Assembly (NCBI GenBank): GCA_024638815.1
Contig: JAHEJM010000024.1
Coordinates: forward strand, 1-42,153
Direction of reading: 5' to 3'
DNA: 42,153 bases
From: Acidimicrobiales bacterium
GTDB taxonomy: Bacteria; Actinomycetota; Acidimicrobiia; Acidimicrobiales; SZUA-35
Part shown: in pieces, positions 23,492 through 32,659 of the stretch
Position numbering within the stretch: the first letter of the stretch is position 1
How the letters are laid out: each line of letters begins with the position of its first letter
The notes under the pieces: model-generated
What the model was told of the DNA's origin: nothing
The model's input: only the letters and a program-made list of their open reading frames with translations
Database searches by the model: none
Made by a program: the position numbers and the translations under genes

Positions 23492-24634
23492 ATGACCAAC
23501 CCGACACCGACCGGACGCTCCCAGGCCGACCTCATCGGTCGGGACGACGCCAACGACATCGAAGCCATTCTCGAGCTGACCAATACCGACATGGAGTCGA
23601 CGATTCGCCATGTGGAGAATCACGCCGACACCCTTTTCACCTGGGACTACAACAAGGGCGCCAGGCCTCGTCTGAACAAGCTGTACGAGAAGGCCAAGCA
23701 CTCCATGTGGGACGGCGAGAAGGATCTGGAATGGGACACCGACGTCGACCTGGACAAGATGGTCGAACACATGCAGATGGTGACCTATATCCAGAATCAA
23801 TCGCTGTTCGCCTTCGCCGAACAGCCCGGCAGTCCGTTGCGTCACTTCGGCGACAAGGAATGGCACGAACTGGGCCGGGAGTCGCTGATCTGGCAGATGA
23901 GCCAGTTCCTGCACGGTGAGCAGGGGGCACTGGTGGCGACGGCCAAGATCGTGGAGACCGTGCCGTGGATCGATGCCAAGTATTATGCATCGACCCAGGT
24001 CATGGACGAAGCCCGCCATGTCGAGGTCTTCTCCAAGTATCTCGACACCAAGCTCCAGGACGCCTATCCCATCAATGTCCACCTCCAGGAGCTGCTGGAC
24101 GACGTAATCAGGGACAGCCGGTGGGACATGACCTACCTCGGCATGCAGATCATGATCGAGGGCTTGGCTCTGGCCGCTTTCAGCTTCCTCCACCAGATCA
24201 CCGATGAGCCGTTGCTCAAGAAGCTGCTGCGTTATGTGATGAGTGATGAAGCCCGTCATGTTGCCTTCGGTGTGCTGAGCCTCCAGGAGTACTACCAGGA
24301 GCTCACCCTGGCCGAGATCCAGGAGCGGCAGGAGTTCGCCTTCGAGGCCGCCGTGCGGATGCGGGACCGCTTCCTCCGCCAGGAAGTGTGGCATCGCATG
24401 GGGATCGACGACGTGCGGCCCATCATCCGCTGCTTGCTGGAGGCGCCGGATGAGGAGAAGGAGTTCCAGCGTTTGCTGTTCTCCAAGATCGTGCCCAACT
24501 GCCGCAAGCTCGGTCTGCTCGACGCCGGTGAGGGTTGGTTGCGGACCAAGTTCACCGAGATCGGTGTGATCGAGTTCGAGCACATGGAGTCGACCGACGA
24601 CGAGTATGGGGCCTTCGATCTGGCCTCGGCTTGA
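23492..24634 (+). CDS. Ferritin-like di-iron oxygenase-type protein
   Basis: A 380-aa helical protein of the ferritin/RNR-R2-like superfamily with a complete di-iron ligand set in two repeats: E143 (HGEQGA) with E173/H176 (DEARHVEVF), and E223 (EGLALAAF) with E253/H256 (DEARHVAFG). Each Glu-to-Glu spacing is 30 residues, as in carboxylate-bridged di-iron oxygenases. Such proteins oxidise or hydroxylate lipids, amines or small molecules; the substrate is unknown. The open frame allows TTG 23486, but ATG 23492 is preferred. It is monocistronic, with a strong promoter and an operator palindrome, so expression is probably induced. Confidence 0.8.
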   Translation: MTNPTPTGRSQADLIGRDDANDIEAILELTNTDMESTIRHVENHADTLFTWDYNKGARPRLNKLYEKAKHSMWDGEKDLEWDTDVDLDKMVEHMQMVTYIQNQSLFAFAEQPGSPLRHFGDKEWHELGRESLIWQMSQFLHGEQGALVATAKIVETVPWIDAKYYASTQVMDEARHVEVFSKYLDTKLQDAYPINVHLQELLDDVIRDSRWDMTYLGMQIMIEGLALAAFSFLHQITDEPLLKKLLRYVMSDEARHVAFGVLSLQEYYQELTLAEIQERQEFAFEAAVRMRDRFLRQEVWHRMGIDDVRPIIRCLLEAPDEEKEFQRLLFSKIVPNCRKLGLLDAGEGWLRTKFTEIGVIEFEHMESTDDEYGAFDLASA

Positions 24635-24676
24635 TCCTGTCCGATTCCCTCCTCATCGAACCATGAAGATCCCTCC

Positions 24677-25453
24677 TTAGTCGGAGCCACGAAGTAGATA
24701 GGCGTCCATCGACAGCGACCCGGCCTGGTAGCCGTCGATCATGACCTCGAGGGGCCGACCGTCGGCCATTCCGGCCAGGTACACCATGGGCAGATAGTGA
24801 TCGGGCGTGGGCACGGAGCGGTCGAAGTCGGGGTGATGCTGTAGTTCGAGGATGCGAGACGGCTCGGTGGTGAGCACCTCGTTCACGGCCTCATTGAAGC
24901 GGCGAGCCCAGTCGTAGGGTTGCTCGCCCAGGCTGAAGTCGACGAGCCGCAGGTTGTGCACGATGTTGCCGCTGCCCATGATGACCACGCCCGATTCCCG
25001 TAGCGGGGCCAGCCTGCGGCCGAGGTCGTAGTGGTAGGCCACGTCCTTTGAGGCGTCGATGGCCAGCTGGACGATCGGCACCTCGGCCTCGGGATAGGCG
25101 TGGACCAGTACCGACCACGTTCCGTGATCGAGGCCCCAGCTGTCGATGTCCCTACCGACCCAGACCGGATCGACTGCGCCCGAAATCTCGTCGGCCAGTT
25201 CGGGCATGCCCGGTGCCGGGTACTGGACGGCGAACAGCTCAGGGGGGAAGCCGAAGAAGTCGTGAATGGTCTTGGGCTTGTGCATGACCGTGACGGCGGT
25301 GGCGTTGATGTACCAGTGGGCCGACACCATGAGCACGGCCCGCGGTCGGGGAACCGACTGTCCGAACCGACGCCAGGCATCGGTGTATCGGTTCGTCTCC
25401 AGCGCGTTCATGGGGCTGCCGTGGCCGATGAAGGCGGCCGGCATCGTCGTCAT
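24677..25453 (-). CDS. LigB-type extradiol (4,5-DOPA-like) dioxygenase
   Basis: A 258-aa class III extradiol dioxygenase of the YgiD/4,5-DOPA dioxygenase family, which cleaves catechol rings with non-heme metal (zinc in some members). Motifs in order are AAFIGHGSPMNAL (metal His), VLMVSAHWY (second His), FFGFPPELFAVQYPAPG, GLDHGTWSVLVHAYPEAEVP and IMGSGNIVHNLR, followed by PTPDHYLPMVYLAG. All are intact and length is normal. Start ATG 25451-25453 begins MTTMPAAFIGHG, directly at the family start; the longer frame upstream is not homologous. The gene converges on the ferritin-like gene with a 42-base gap. The natural substrate is unknown. Confidence 0.9.
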   Translation of the reverse strand: MTTMPAAFIGHGSPMNALETNRYTDAWRRFGQSVPRPRAVLMVSAHWYINATAVTVMHKPKTIHDFFGFPPELFAVQYPAPGMPELADEISGAVDPVWVGRDIDSWGLDHGTWSVLVHAYPEAEVPIVQLAIDASKDVAYHYDLGRRLAPLRESGVVIMGSGNIVHNLRLVDFSLGEQPYDWARRFNEAVNEVLTTEPSRILELQHHPDFDRSVPTPDHYLPMVYLAGMADGRPLEVMIDGYQAGSLSMDAYLLRGSD

Positions 25454-25565
25454 CGCATCAACCATCCTGGGACGCATGAGGCGGGTGGTGAAGGCAGTTC
25501 TCGCCTCGGTGCAGGGTCCGTGTTGTGGGCACGACACCCACTCTACGGTCGGCTGTTTCTCGTCG

Positions 25566-28500
25566 TCAGATCCGTCTCGTACGGCACGGATCTTCGTTGC
25601 AGGCCGGCACGTCCCCGATGGCCGACAGACCATCGAGCCGAACCACCCACAGACCGTTGTCGAGGGAGATCGGGTCTCCAACCAGTTCCGCTCTGGCCTG
25701 TCGGTTCCGGCTTCGGGGATCGTCGGTTTCGGTCGAGCCGTCGTCGCCCGACCCCGAGTCGTCGGTCACCGTCGGCGGGTCGTCGACCGTGATGCCGTCG
25801 CCGGGACCGAGATCGAAGTCGGAGCCCACGGTTGAGCCCCCCGAACCGTCGCCGATGTCGATGGTGATGACCCCGTCGTCCTCGCTCAGGAAGGCGTAGG
25901 CATGAGGCAGCGTCAGCGCCGGCTCCCCGGCTCCGGAGACCAGGTCCACGTCAACCGGTCCGGGCAATTCGTGACGGCCGGTGCGCACGATGAGGAGTGC
26001 GTCGGATTGGAATTCGACGTGGCCCGGGTTGTCGTCGAACCACACCTCGACCGGGCGGGGGAAGGTCCCTGCGATCTGGACCAGGTTCTCGGTGTCGACC
26101 CAGCCGGTCCGGGGTTCGATGTCCGTGACCGTCCACTCGCCATCCTGGGCTCGATCCGGCCCGAGTTCGATGACGTCATCATCGGATTCGTCGTCGATAT
26201 CCGAGCCGCCGTCGGAGTCGGAGTCGTCGGTGCCACCTATTGGGTCGGTGTCGGCCCGGTCGTCGTCCGCCCCGCCGTCGTCGGAGGGCTCGCCATCGGG
26301 GTCGGCGTCCACCGAAGCATCGTCACCGCGGTCATCTTCGGCCGGATCGCCGTCGTTCCGGTCGTCGACTTCGGTCTCGGCGTTGGCTGATTGGCCACGG
26401 TCGTCAGGGTCGGTGTCGTCGCCTCCGGCACCTTCCTCACCAGCACCGGGAGTGGTTCCCGTCCCTCCGTCACCGTCATTGGTCTCGGTGTCGCTGTCGC
26501 CGCTGCCGGTTCCGGCCGTCGAGTCGTCGCCCGATCTGTCACCGCCATCGGCTGTTCCACCGGGAGCCGAGTCGCCGGACCCGTCGCCACCGGCTGGGGA
26601 TCCATCGCCGGGACCGCCGTCGGCGCCGTCGTCGGGGCCATCGAGGTCGCGATCATCGGTGTCGCCCACGGTGAAGGTGGCAAGATAGGCGTTTCCCAAC
26701 CGAACGGTCGAATCGGTTCGAGGAACCGCCTCGATGACCAGGGCGTAGTTACCGCCGGGCAGCGAGGTCGACCAGGTGGCCGACGACGCACCCTTTTCGG
26801 CCAGGTACACGGCACCACGTTCGTCGGTGAGGACACTGTCGGCTGCCGGTTCGTTCCGGCCTGCTTCGGTGCCACTGGTCGAGACCCGGTGTTCGGTCAC
26901 GGCAAAGGGGTCACCGTCGATGATGGTGACCAACGACGCCTCCCAGTGATATGGCTGATTGAAGTGGCCGCCGTCGACATTGAGCGAGATCGTGGCGGTG
27001 ACGAGACCGTTGTCACCGTCGGTCAGGCCGGCGATGGTGATCGAGCCGGCGGCCCCGTCCTCGACCACATCGACACCGATGGCGGTTGCCGCATTGAACC
27101 GGCTCACACCGGCGACCGCGGACGACAGGCCGTCATTCCGGTCGCCGGTCGACGCCAAGAGGCCGGCCACCTCGCCCGGGGCGAGCCCGGGTTGCCGTTC
27201 CAGGACGAGGGCGGCGGCCGCCGCCACCAGGGGAGCGGCCTGACTGGTCCCGGAGTGGAACGCCAGCCCGTCGCCGGGCACCGTTGACAACACGAGTTCC
27301 CCCGGGGCGAAGACATCGACCGGCGAGCCGGTGTTGGAGAATCCTGCCGGCCCGTCATCGGGGGTGCTGGCCGCCACCACGATCATGTTGGCCGTATCGA
27401 GTGAGGCCGGATACACGGCGCTGTCATCGAGGGAGGTGGCGTTGTTGCCGGCGGCCGCCACCAGCAACACGCCCTTGTCGGCGGCGTACTCCACCGCGTC
27501 GGCGATCTCGACCGCGGTCTCCGGCGACGCACCGGGTTGCGATCCGAGCGAGAGGTTCACGATGTCGGCCCCGTTGTCGGCCGCGTACCGGATGGCCCGA
27601 GCGATGGCCGAAGCCCGGATCACGCCATCGGCCGAGTCCACCCGAAGGTCCATGATCTCGGCCTCGGGGGCCAGGCCGGCGATGCCGATTCCGTTACCGG
27701 CGGTGGCGGCGATGAGGCCGGCCACGTGGGTTCCGTGAGCGTCGTTGTCACCGTCGTAGCCGATCGGGTCGTCGCTGCCGAAGTCCCAGCCGGTGCAGTC
27801 GTCGACGAACCCGTTGTCATCGTCGTCGATCCCGTTGCCGGGCCCGGAGGCACAGTCCTCGCCGGGGTTGAGCCAGGCCGAGCCGTTCAGATCGGGATGA
27901 GCGAAGTCGACTCCGGAGTCGACCACGGCAACCACCACACCGACGCCGGTGGCTCCGGTCCGGGCCTCCAGGCCGTCGACGTCGGCGTCGATGGATTGGG
28001 CCGGGACCGAGGGCAGGGAGAGCTGGTCCAGATTGTCGCCCCGGTTGTCGAGCGGCCACTGGTAGGGCTCGTAGGGATCCCCGGACAGGGCGAAGAATCC
28101 GTCCTCGGCCACGGTCACTCCGAGGTCGTCGAACACGTCGAGGGAAGCCGCAGTGACCGCATAGCTGGTGTCGGTGATGGCGGAAACCGACTCGACTCCG
28201 GGCAGCGAGGCCAGACGTTCGGCCACGGCCGACGCCTCGATGTCCTCGAGCGGGGCCCCGTTTTCGAGGTCCAACTGGTCGTTGGACTTGCTCGATCGGA
28301 CCGAGATCGGCCCCAGTACGACCAGCTCCCCGCTGTCGTTGCGGTAGCCGAGAACACCGTCTTCGGCCACCAGGGACACGCCGTCGGGCAGAGCGGCCAA
28401 TGTCTCCACGGTCATGGTGAAGACCCCGCCGTCGCCGTCGTTGCCGTCTCGGGTGGAGCCCGACCCCCACTCGGGGCTCGACGGTGCCGAGCGAGGGATG

Positions 28501-28682
28501 GTGGCCACGATGCGATGAAGACCGTCGTCGGGGACGACCGGCTCGGTGGAGCGGAGTTCCCGGACCGGCGGCGCAGGGGGGAGATCGCCGGTTGCGGGGC
28601 CGCCTGCGACGCCCGGGCCGCATGCCGCAGCCGACACCGACAGCGCAGCCCCGATGGCGGCAATCCGTGGCCATCCGATCAT
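25566..28682 (-). CDS. Large subtilase (S8) lipoprotein with acidic linker and TIG-like domain
   Basis: A 1038-aa predicted surface serine protease. The signal peptide ends in SAAAC (lipobox Cys21), so it is probably membrane-anchored. After a propeptide-like region (about 50-200), the S8 domain carries D255 (VVAVVDSGVDFAHPDL), H316 (NDAHGTHVAG), oxyanion N413 (AAAGNNA) and S480 (SGTSQAAPLV). A calcium-binding insert NGIDDDDNGFVDD (about 283-295) is as in thermitase-type enzymes. A beta domain (about 545-675) follows, then about 170 residues of Asp/Gly/Ser repeats, a TIG/IPT-like domain (about 850-935), and a C-terminus with ACNEDPCR. The start has AAGGA upstream. The substrate is unknown. 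Confidence 0.9.
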   Translation of the reverse strand: MIGWPRIAAIGAALSVSAAACGPGVAGGPATGDLPPAPPVRELRSTEPVVPDDGLHRIVATIPRSAPSSPEWGSGSTRDGNDGDGGVFTMTVETLAALPDGVSLVAEDGVLGYRNDSGELVVLGPISVRSSKSNDQLDLENGAPLEDIEASAVAERLASLPGVESVSAITDTSYAVTAASLDVFDDLGVTVAEDGFFALSGDPYEPYQWPLDNRGDNLDQLSLPSVPAQSIDADVDGLEARTGATGVGVVVAVVDSGVDFAHPDLNGSAWLNPGEDCASGPGNGIDDDDNGFVDDCTGWDFGSDDPIGYDGDNDAHGTHVAGLIAATAGNGIGIAGLAPEAEIMDLRVDSADGVIRASAIARAIRYAADNGADIVNLSLGSQPGASPETAVEIADAVEYAADKGVLLVAAAGNNATSLDDSAVYPASLDTANMIVVAASTPDDGPAGFSNTGSPVDVFAPGELVLSTVPGDGLAFHSGTSQAAPLVAAAAALVLERQPGLAPGEVAGLLASTGDRNDGLSSAVAGVSRFNAATAIGVDVVEDGAAGSITIAGLTDGDNGLVTATISLNVDGGHFNQPYHWEASLVTIIDGDPFAVTEHRVSTSGTEAGRNEPAADSVLTDERGAVYLAEKGASSATWSTSLPGGNYALVIEAVPRTDSTVRLGNAYLATFTVGDTDDRDLDGPDDGADGGPGDGSPAGGDGSGDSAPGGTADGGDRSGDDSTAGTGSGDSDTETNDGDGGTGTTPGAGEEGAGGDDTDPDDRGQSANAETEVDDRNDGDPAEDDRGDDASVDADPDGEPSDDGGADDDRADTDPIGGTDDSDSDGGSDIDDESDDDVIELGPDRAQDGEWTVTDIEPRTGWVDTENLVQIAGTFPRPVEVWFDDNPGHVEFQSDALLIVRTGRHELPGPVDVDLVSGAGEPALTLPHAYAFLSEDDGVITIDIGDGSGGSTVGSDFDLGPGDGITVDDPPTVTDDSGSGDDGSTETDDPRSRNRQARAELVGDPISLDNGLWVVRLDGLSAIGDVPACNEDPCRTRRI

Positions 28683-28910
28683 TCCGCCGTCCTTTGCGTT
28701 CGATCGCGGCGACGCAGGAATCGCCGACGGTCTCGTATCGGTCGGTGGGTGGAATCGCTTGAGATCGGCGGGTCGTTCGACCTGCGGATCGATGGTGATC
28801 TCATTGAGACCAAGGCGGTGCGCACATCGGAACGGGGGCGACACGTCGACGAGATGTCGGCCGGGCAGGGTTCGGAATCGTCGTTGTTCCCCCGACTGTG
28901 GAGGGCCGCC

Positions 28911-28916
28911 TAGACT
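28911..28916 (+). promoter_or_regulatory. -10 element of the LtrA-UBP gene
   Basis: TAGACT lies eight bases before the ATG at 28925, with a weak TTCCCC 18 bases upstream. With no Shine-Dalgarno visible, a leaderless transcript is likely. Confidence 0.4.
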
Positions 28917-28924
28917 CGGCCCCT

Positions 28925-30448
28925 ATGCCACTGACAAAATGGCAGCCTCCCGTACCCCGTCATGAGGTGGACGACGACAATCGGGTCACCTGGCTCGAGC
29001 TGTTCTTCGATCTGATCTATGTCGCTGCCCTCATCCAACTCGGAGATCGCTTGGCCGGCGACGTCTCGCTGTCCGGGGCGGTCGGCTTCGTCGGGGTGTT
29101 CGTGGTGTTGTGGTGGACCTGGACCGGTACCACGGCGTTTACCAACCGATTTGCGGTGGACGATGTCGTTCACCGCATCCTGACATTTGCCCAGATGTTC
29201 GCCGTAGGAAACCTGGCCGTGGTCGCCGCCGGGCGCCCGGACCGTTGGCAACTTTGGCTGGCCCTCAGCTATGTGGCCGCCCGGCTACCGCTGCTGATCA
29301 TGTACGTCCGGGTCAGACGCACGAGCTCGAGTGCCCGACGGGTGGCCGACCTCTACCTTTCGGTGTTCTCGGCCACTGTGGTGATCTGGCTCGTCTCCCT
29401 CGTGATTCCGGGAACCGCCAGATACTGGGTGTGGGCTGCGGCGCTAGCGGTGGAACTGACCGCTCCGGTGCTCGTGGTTCGACGAGAGGAGGGTCCTCCG
29501 ACCAGCAGCGAGCATTTCCAGGAGCGGTACGCCCTGTTCACCATCATTGTGTTGGGCGAGACCTTCGTGAAGACGCTTACCGAGATCAGTGGCATCGGGA
29601 TCACCAGCCGAACCGAGGTCTACGGGGCCATTGCCTTCGTCATCCTCATCGCCATCTGGTGGACCTACTTCGATGATGTGGCCGATGCCCATATCCGAGC
29701 CGTGTCACCGTTCTCGGATCGGCCATCGACCAACCGGCTGATATGGGTGTACAGCCACCTTCCCTTGGCCATCGGCATCACCGCCTACGGCGTAGCGGCC
29801 AAGAAGATCGTGGGAATCGAAGCCTTCGACACGGCGTGGAAGGAAAGCTACACCTGGTTGTTGGTTACGGCCCTGGTCGTCACCCTGGTGTCGGTTGCTC
29901 TGCTCGATATGCTCACGGCCAGTCCTCACTATGCCGTCGGAGCCCCGGATCGGGTCATCCCCCGCCTTGCCGCAGCCGTAATTCTGGTACCCGTCGGGTT
30001 CATTACCGCTTCCGGCGCGGTGTCGGCACTAATCGGACTTCTTCTGGTCGCCGCCGTGGTCGTCGTTCAGATCGGCGTCGAGGTACTGGCGGCGGCACGT
30101 TCGGAGTATCGGTTGGGTCGGGAGGTGCGATCGATCGTGAGTGATCGTGCCGGCGGTTGTGCCCATCTGGCCGTCGCCTCGCTTCCCGACGTCCATGCCG
30201 CGGTCACCTGCGGCGCCTGCGACCGGAAAGGGCAGCAATGGGTTCAGCTTCGGGTCTGCCTGACCTGCGGTCATATCGGATGCTGCGACGACTCACCGGG
30301 CCGACATGCCACCGCTCACTACACCGACACCGGCCATGCCTTGATCGCAACCATGGAAGCCGGTGACCATTGGGCCTACTGCTTCGTCGACGACGTCACG
30401 GACCCGCAGTGGCTGCTGGACACTGCGGGTCGAGGACAGGCACGGTGA
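28925..30448 (+). CDS. LtrA-family membrane protein fused to a UBP-type zinc finger
   Basis: A 507-aa fusion. Residues 1-400 are a low-temperature-requirement A (LtrA) family protein with about eleven membrane segments: RVTWLELFFDLIYVAAL at the start, VLWWTWTGTTAFTNRF, HFQERYALFTIIVLGETFV (family signature) and FVILIAIWWTYFDD. Residues 412-490 are a zf-UBP domain with a full ligand pattern: C412-x-H414, C429-x2-C432, C445-x2-C448, C453, H461-x3-H465, H471. In eukaryotes this domain binds ubiquitin tails; bacterial copies stand alone or fused and their role is unclear. LtrA function is also poorly defined. No frameshift is seen, so the fusion is genuine. Confidence 0.87.
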   Translation: MPLTKWQPPVPRHEVDDDNRVTWLELFFDLIYVAALIQLGDRLAGDVSLSGAVGFVGVFVVLWWTWTGTTAFTNRFAVDDVVHRILTFAQMFAVGNLAVVAAGRPDRWQLWLALSYVAARLPLLIMYVRVRRTSSSARRVADLYLSVFSATVVIWLVSLVIPGTARYWVWAAALAVELTAPVLVVRREEGPPTSSEHFQERYALFTIIVLGETFVKTLTEISGIGITSRTEVYGAIAFVILIAIWWTYFDDVADAHIRAVSPFSDRPSTNRLIWVYSHLPLAIGITAYGVAAKKIVGIEAFDTAWKESYTWLLVTALVVTLVSVALLDMLTASPHYAVGAPDRVIPRLAAAVILVPVGFITASGAVSALIGLLLVAAVVVVQIGVEVLAAARSEYRLGREVRSIVSDRAGGCAHLAVASLPDVHAAVTCGACDRKGQQWVQLRVCLTCGHIGCCDDSPGRHATAHYTDTGHALIATMEAGDHWAYCFVDDVTDPQWLLDTAGRGQAR

Positions 30449-30489
30449 TCGCTGACCCGATCGACGCCTCGTTCGGTTCCGTCCGGATC

Positions 30490-30860
30490 GACTCGGACTC
30501 GGGACGCTCGACATGGACCAGGCCCGCACAGCGGCGTTGATCCCGAGATGGCAAGGCCGCTGACCGGAACCCCGCTCAGCCCGCCGGCCAGTTCGACAGG
30601 CTCTCCATCGGGCAAGGGCCGAATTTGCGGTCCCGACGGCTCGGAGTCGAGGCTGGACTCACCGTCATCGTCGGTCGAGTCGCCACCTCCGCTCGGTCCG
30701 TCGGTGCCGGGTGATTCGTCAGTGATCGATCCGTCGGAGCCACCCGTACCGGCGCCCGGGGCGCCTCCCCACCGTCACGGTCGCCATCCCATCCCCTCTG
30801 TCGGCCGGAGGCTGATACGAGCCATCCGCGTCGTCGCCCCCTGAGCCGCCCACTGCCGCG
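30490..30860 (-). pseudogene. C-terminal remnant of an acidic secreted protein
   Basis: On the minus strand an Asp/Gly/Ser-rich stretch (for example GGSDGSITDESPGTDG and GDSTDDDGESSLDSEPSG) leads into ELAGGLSGVPVSGLAI and CGPGPCRASRV. It resembles the acidic linker and the extreme C-terminus of the subtilase next door (GLSAIGDVPACNEDPCRTRR), with the same CxxxPCR ending. One frameshift near 30770 interrupts it, and no signal peptide or catalytic domain is present. It is probably the tail of a lost paralogous surface protein. Low-complexity composition makes chance similarity possible. Confidence 0.35.
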
Positions 30861-31646
30861 CCTTCATGGCCTGCGCCCGCGCCGGCGATGCCGTCATCGT
30901 TCCTCCGGCCTCCATCGCCGGCCACGTCACCACCACGGTGCCGGGGCCGCCGGGCTGTACGGCCTGGTCATCCACGAAGCCCTATCGATGCCACCCGCTA
31001 CACCGTTGACATCGACCGACTGGGCGATGTGGCCCGGCGGGTCCGCCCCGCCGCCATCACCGTCGGAGGTAGTCTGACTCTCTCGATCCACGACGTGGCC
31101 GGGGTCCGGGCCGTCGCCGACGATGTGGGAGCCTCGGTGATCTTCGATGCGGCCCACCTCTCGGGGTTGATCGCAGGACGGGTCTGGCCTAATCCTCTCG
31201 TCGCCGGTGCCGATGTGATGACCATGAGCACCTACAAGAGCCTGGGCGGTCCGCCGTCGGGCTTGCTCGCCACCAACGAGCCGGGTCTGGCCGAACGGCT
31301 TGATGCCATCGCCTTTCCCGGCATAACCGCCAACTTCGACGTGGCTGATCATGGTGGCGGAACCGAGTGTGCCCGACGGCCGGCCCAGGCCGGCCTACTC
31401 ACCTCCGCTATCGGTCTGCCGTCGGGCACCTGCGCCGGTCTCCGGCTCGGCGTCAACGAGATGATCCCCCTCGGAGCGAGCCTCGACCAGGTGGATGAGG
31501 TGGCCGAACTGGCGGAGAGGACGCTTCCGGCATCCGCCCCCGAGCTCGAGCAGATGGCCTCCGAGGTGGCCGATCTCCGGGCGAGATTTTCTGGGTTCTT
31601 GCGTACTGCCGGCTCGAGTAACCGAGCATCCGAATTCGATGTTTGA
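30850..31646 (+). pseudogene. Serine hydroxymethyltransferase-like gene, multiply frameshifted
   Basis: This is a remnant of a PLP fold-type I enzyme of the SHMT type. Three frames are needed in sequence: AFMACARAGDAVIVPPASIA; then GAGAAGLYGLVIHEA; then IDATRYTVDIDRLGDVARRV, ITVGGSLTL, IFDAAHLSGLIAGR (PLP-ring Asp and His) and MTMSTYKSLGGPPSGLLATN (PLP lysine). After NFDVADHGG an internal stretch of about 90 residues is missing before TSAIGLPSGTCAGLRLGVNE, typical of the C-terminal domain. Frameshifts lie near 30940 and 30985. The N-terminus is absent. It is non-functional. The STYKS lysine motif differs from the STTHKT of canonical GlyA, so it came from a divergent SHMT-like branch. Confidence 0.72.
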
Positions 31647-31685
31647 ATATCATCAAAAAAGATAGTGACACCCACCACACATCTG

Positions 31686-31714
31686 TTGACGCGATGGCAA
31701 CTTTTGGTTAGATT
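31686..31714 (+). promoter_or_regulatory. Consensus promoter of the two-TM envelope protein gene
   Basis: TTGACG (31686-31691) and TAGATT (31709-31714) have an exact 17-base spacer in a locally AT-rich stretch. The predicted transcript has a leader of about 160 bases before the GTG at 31880. Confidence 0.7.
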
Positions 31715-31879
31715 GTCCGTAGATACAAGCAATTGGTGCGGTTCCAGCGGGCGGCACGGACACGGCGTCGAGCCATCGTCTCCGTCAACGAAGCCCCTCG
31801 TTCAGCTGCGGCAGTCCCCGATGGACGTAGCTCCAACGCTCTGGTCTCATCTACACACCAACTTGGAAGGAGAAGAGAA

Positions 31880-32608
31880 GTGGCGAACAGACTTCGATCA
31901 TTAGGGGTTGTTCTCGGGTTGATTGGGGTGGTCTGCCTCATTGCCGGAGGTGTGGCTTTCCTCCGCACCAACGAGGGCATGGGAGCGCTGGAGGACTTCA
32001 GCGCAACCCAGAACGTGAACCTCAGCTACAACGAGGATGGCCAGCTCATCGACCGCGGCACCACTGAAGGGGCCGAGGCCATCAAGACCATGATCACCGA
32101 GGAGTGGGGCTATCCGCTGGTTGACGGGGACCTCAATCCAGACGATCCGCTGGTGAACACCGCTTCCGAGTACATGTTCCAGATGGGCACGATTGTCTAC
32201 CACGTGGTCAACGGGACTCAGACGGTGGTCCTGGACGAAGACGTCGAGTACAACGGTGAAACCTTCGCCGCCGGTACCTATGAATTCGATGTCGACGGAC
32301 GGTACTGGACCGACTTCGATCGTATGCATCCGCTGGAAGGCCCCGCCCGAGAGCAAGCCTGGAGCGGCACCGTACACGGTCTGGTCGGTGAGCTGGGTGT
32401 CGGTGTGGTCACGCATACCTCGATCCAGATGGGCTACGCCGTGGCCGGCATCCTGGCCGGGCTGGGCCTGGTCTCCCTGTTGACCGGTCTGGGCCTGTTC
32501 TGGGCCGGCCGGCCCACCCCGGCTGTGGCCGAGGCCCCTCGGTACGACGTGGCCAAGACGAACGGGCACGACGAAAGCAAAGCCGGCGACCAACTCGTAG
32601 GAGTCTGA
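31880..32608 (+). CDS. Conserved two-TM actinobacterial membrane protein
   Basis: A 242-aa protein with one N-terminal membrane span (GVVLGLIGVVCLIAGGVAFL), an extracytoplasmic domain of about 140 residues (motifs NLSYNEDGQLIDRG, EEWGYPLVDGDLNPDDPLVN, VLDEDVEYNGETFAAGTYEF), a second span (GYAVAGILAGLGLVSLLTGL) and a short polar C-terminal tail. From memory, relatives in actinobacteria are often labelled 'aromatic ring-opening dioxygenase LigA'; nothing in this sequence supports that label. GTG 31880 is chosen because AAGGAG lies nine bases upstream; the frame stays open to 31733 without another good start. A strong promoter and a strong terminator bracket it, so it is a well-expressed single gene of unknown function. 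Confidence 0.8.
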   Translation: MANRLRSLGVVLGLIGVVCLIAGGVAFLRTNEGMGALEDFSATQNVNLSYNEDGQLIDRGTTEGAEAIKTMITEEWGYPLVDGDLNPDDPLVNTASEYMFQMGTIVYHVVNGTQTVVLDEDVEYNGETFAAGTYEFDVDGRYWTDFDRMHPLEGPAREQAWSGTVHGLVGELGVGVVTHTSIQMGYAVAGILAGLGLVSLLTGLGLFWAGRPTPAVAEAPRYDVAKTNGHDESKAGDQLVGV

Positions 32609-32659
32609 GCGCACGGAGGGTCCACCGTCGTCCGACGGGGGATCCGAGGTCGCCACTTG

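Noticed and set aside
25566..28845. Several long open frames on both strands across the subtilase gene
   Set aside because: They arise from the GC-rich, Asp/Gly/Ser repeat codons; only the minus-strand frame has signal peptide and catalytic motifs.
31880..32608. Aromatic ring-opening dioxygenase (LigA) annotation
   Set aside because: No metal ligands or dioxygenase fold is visible; it is a two-TM protein with an extracytoplasmic domain.
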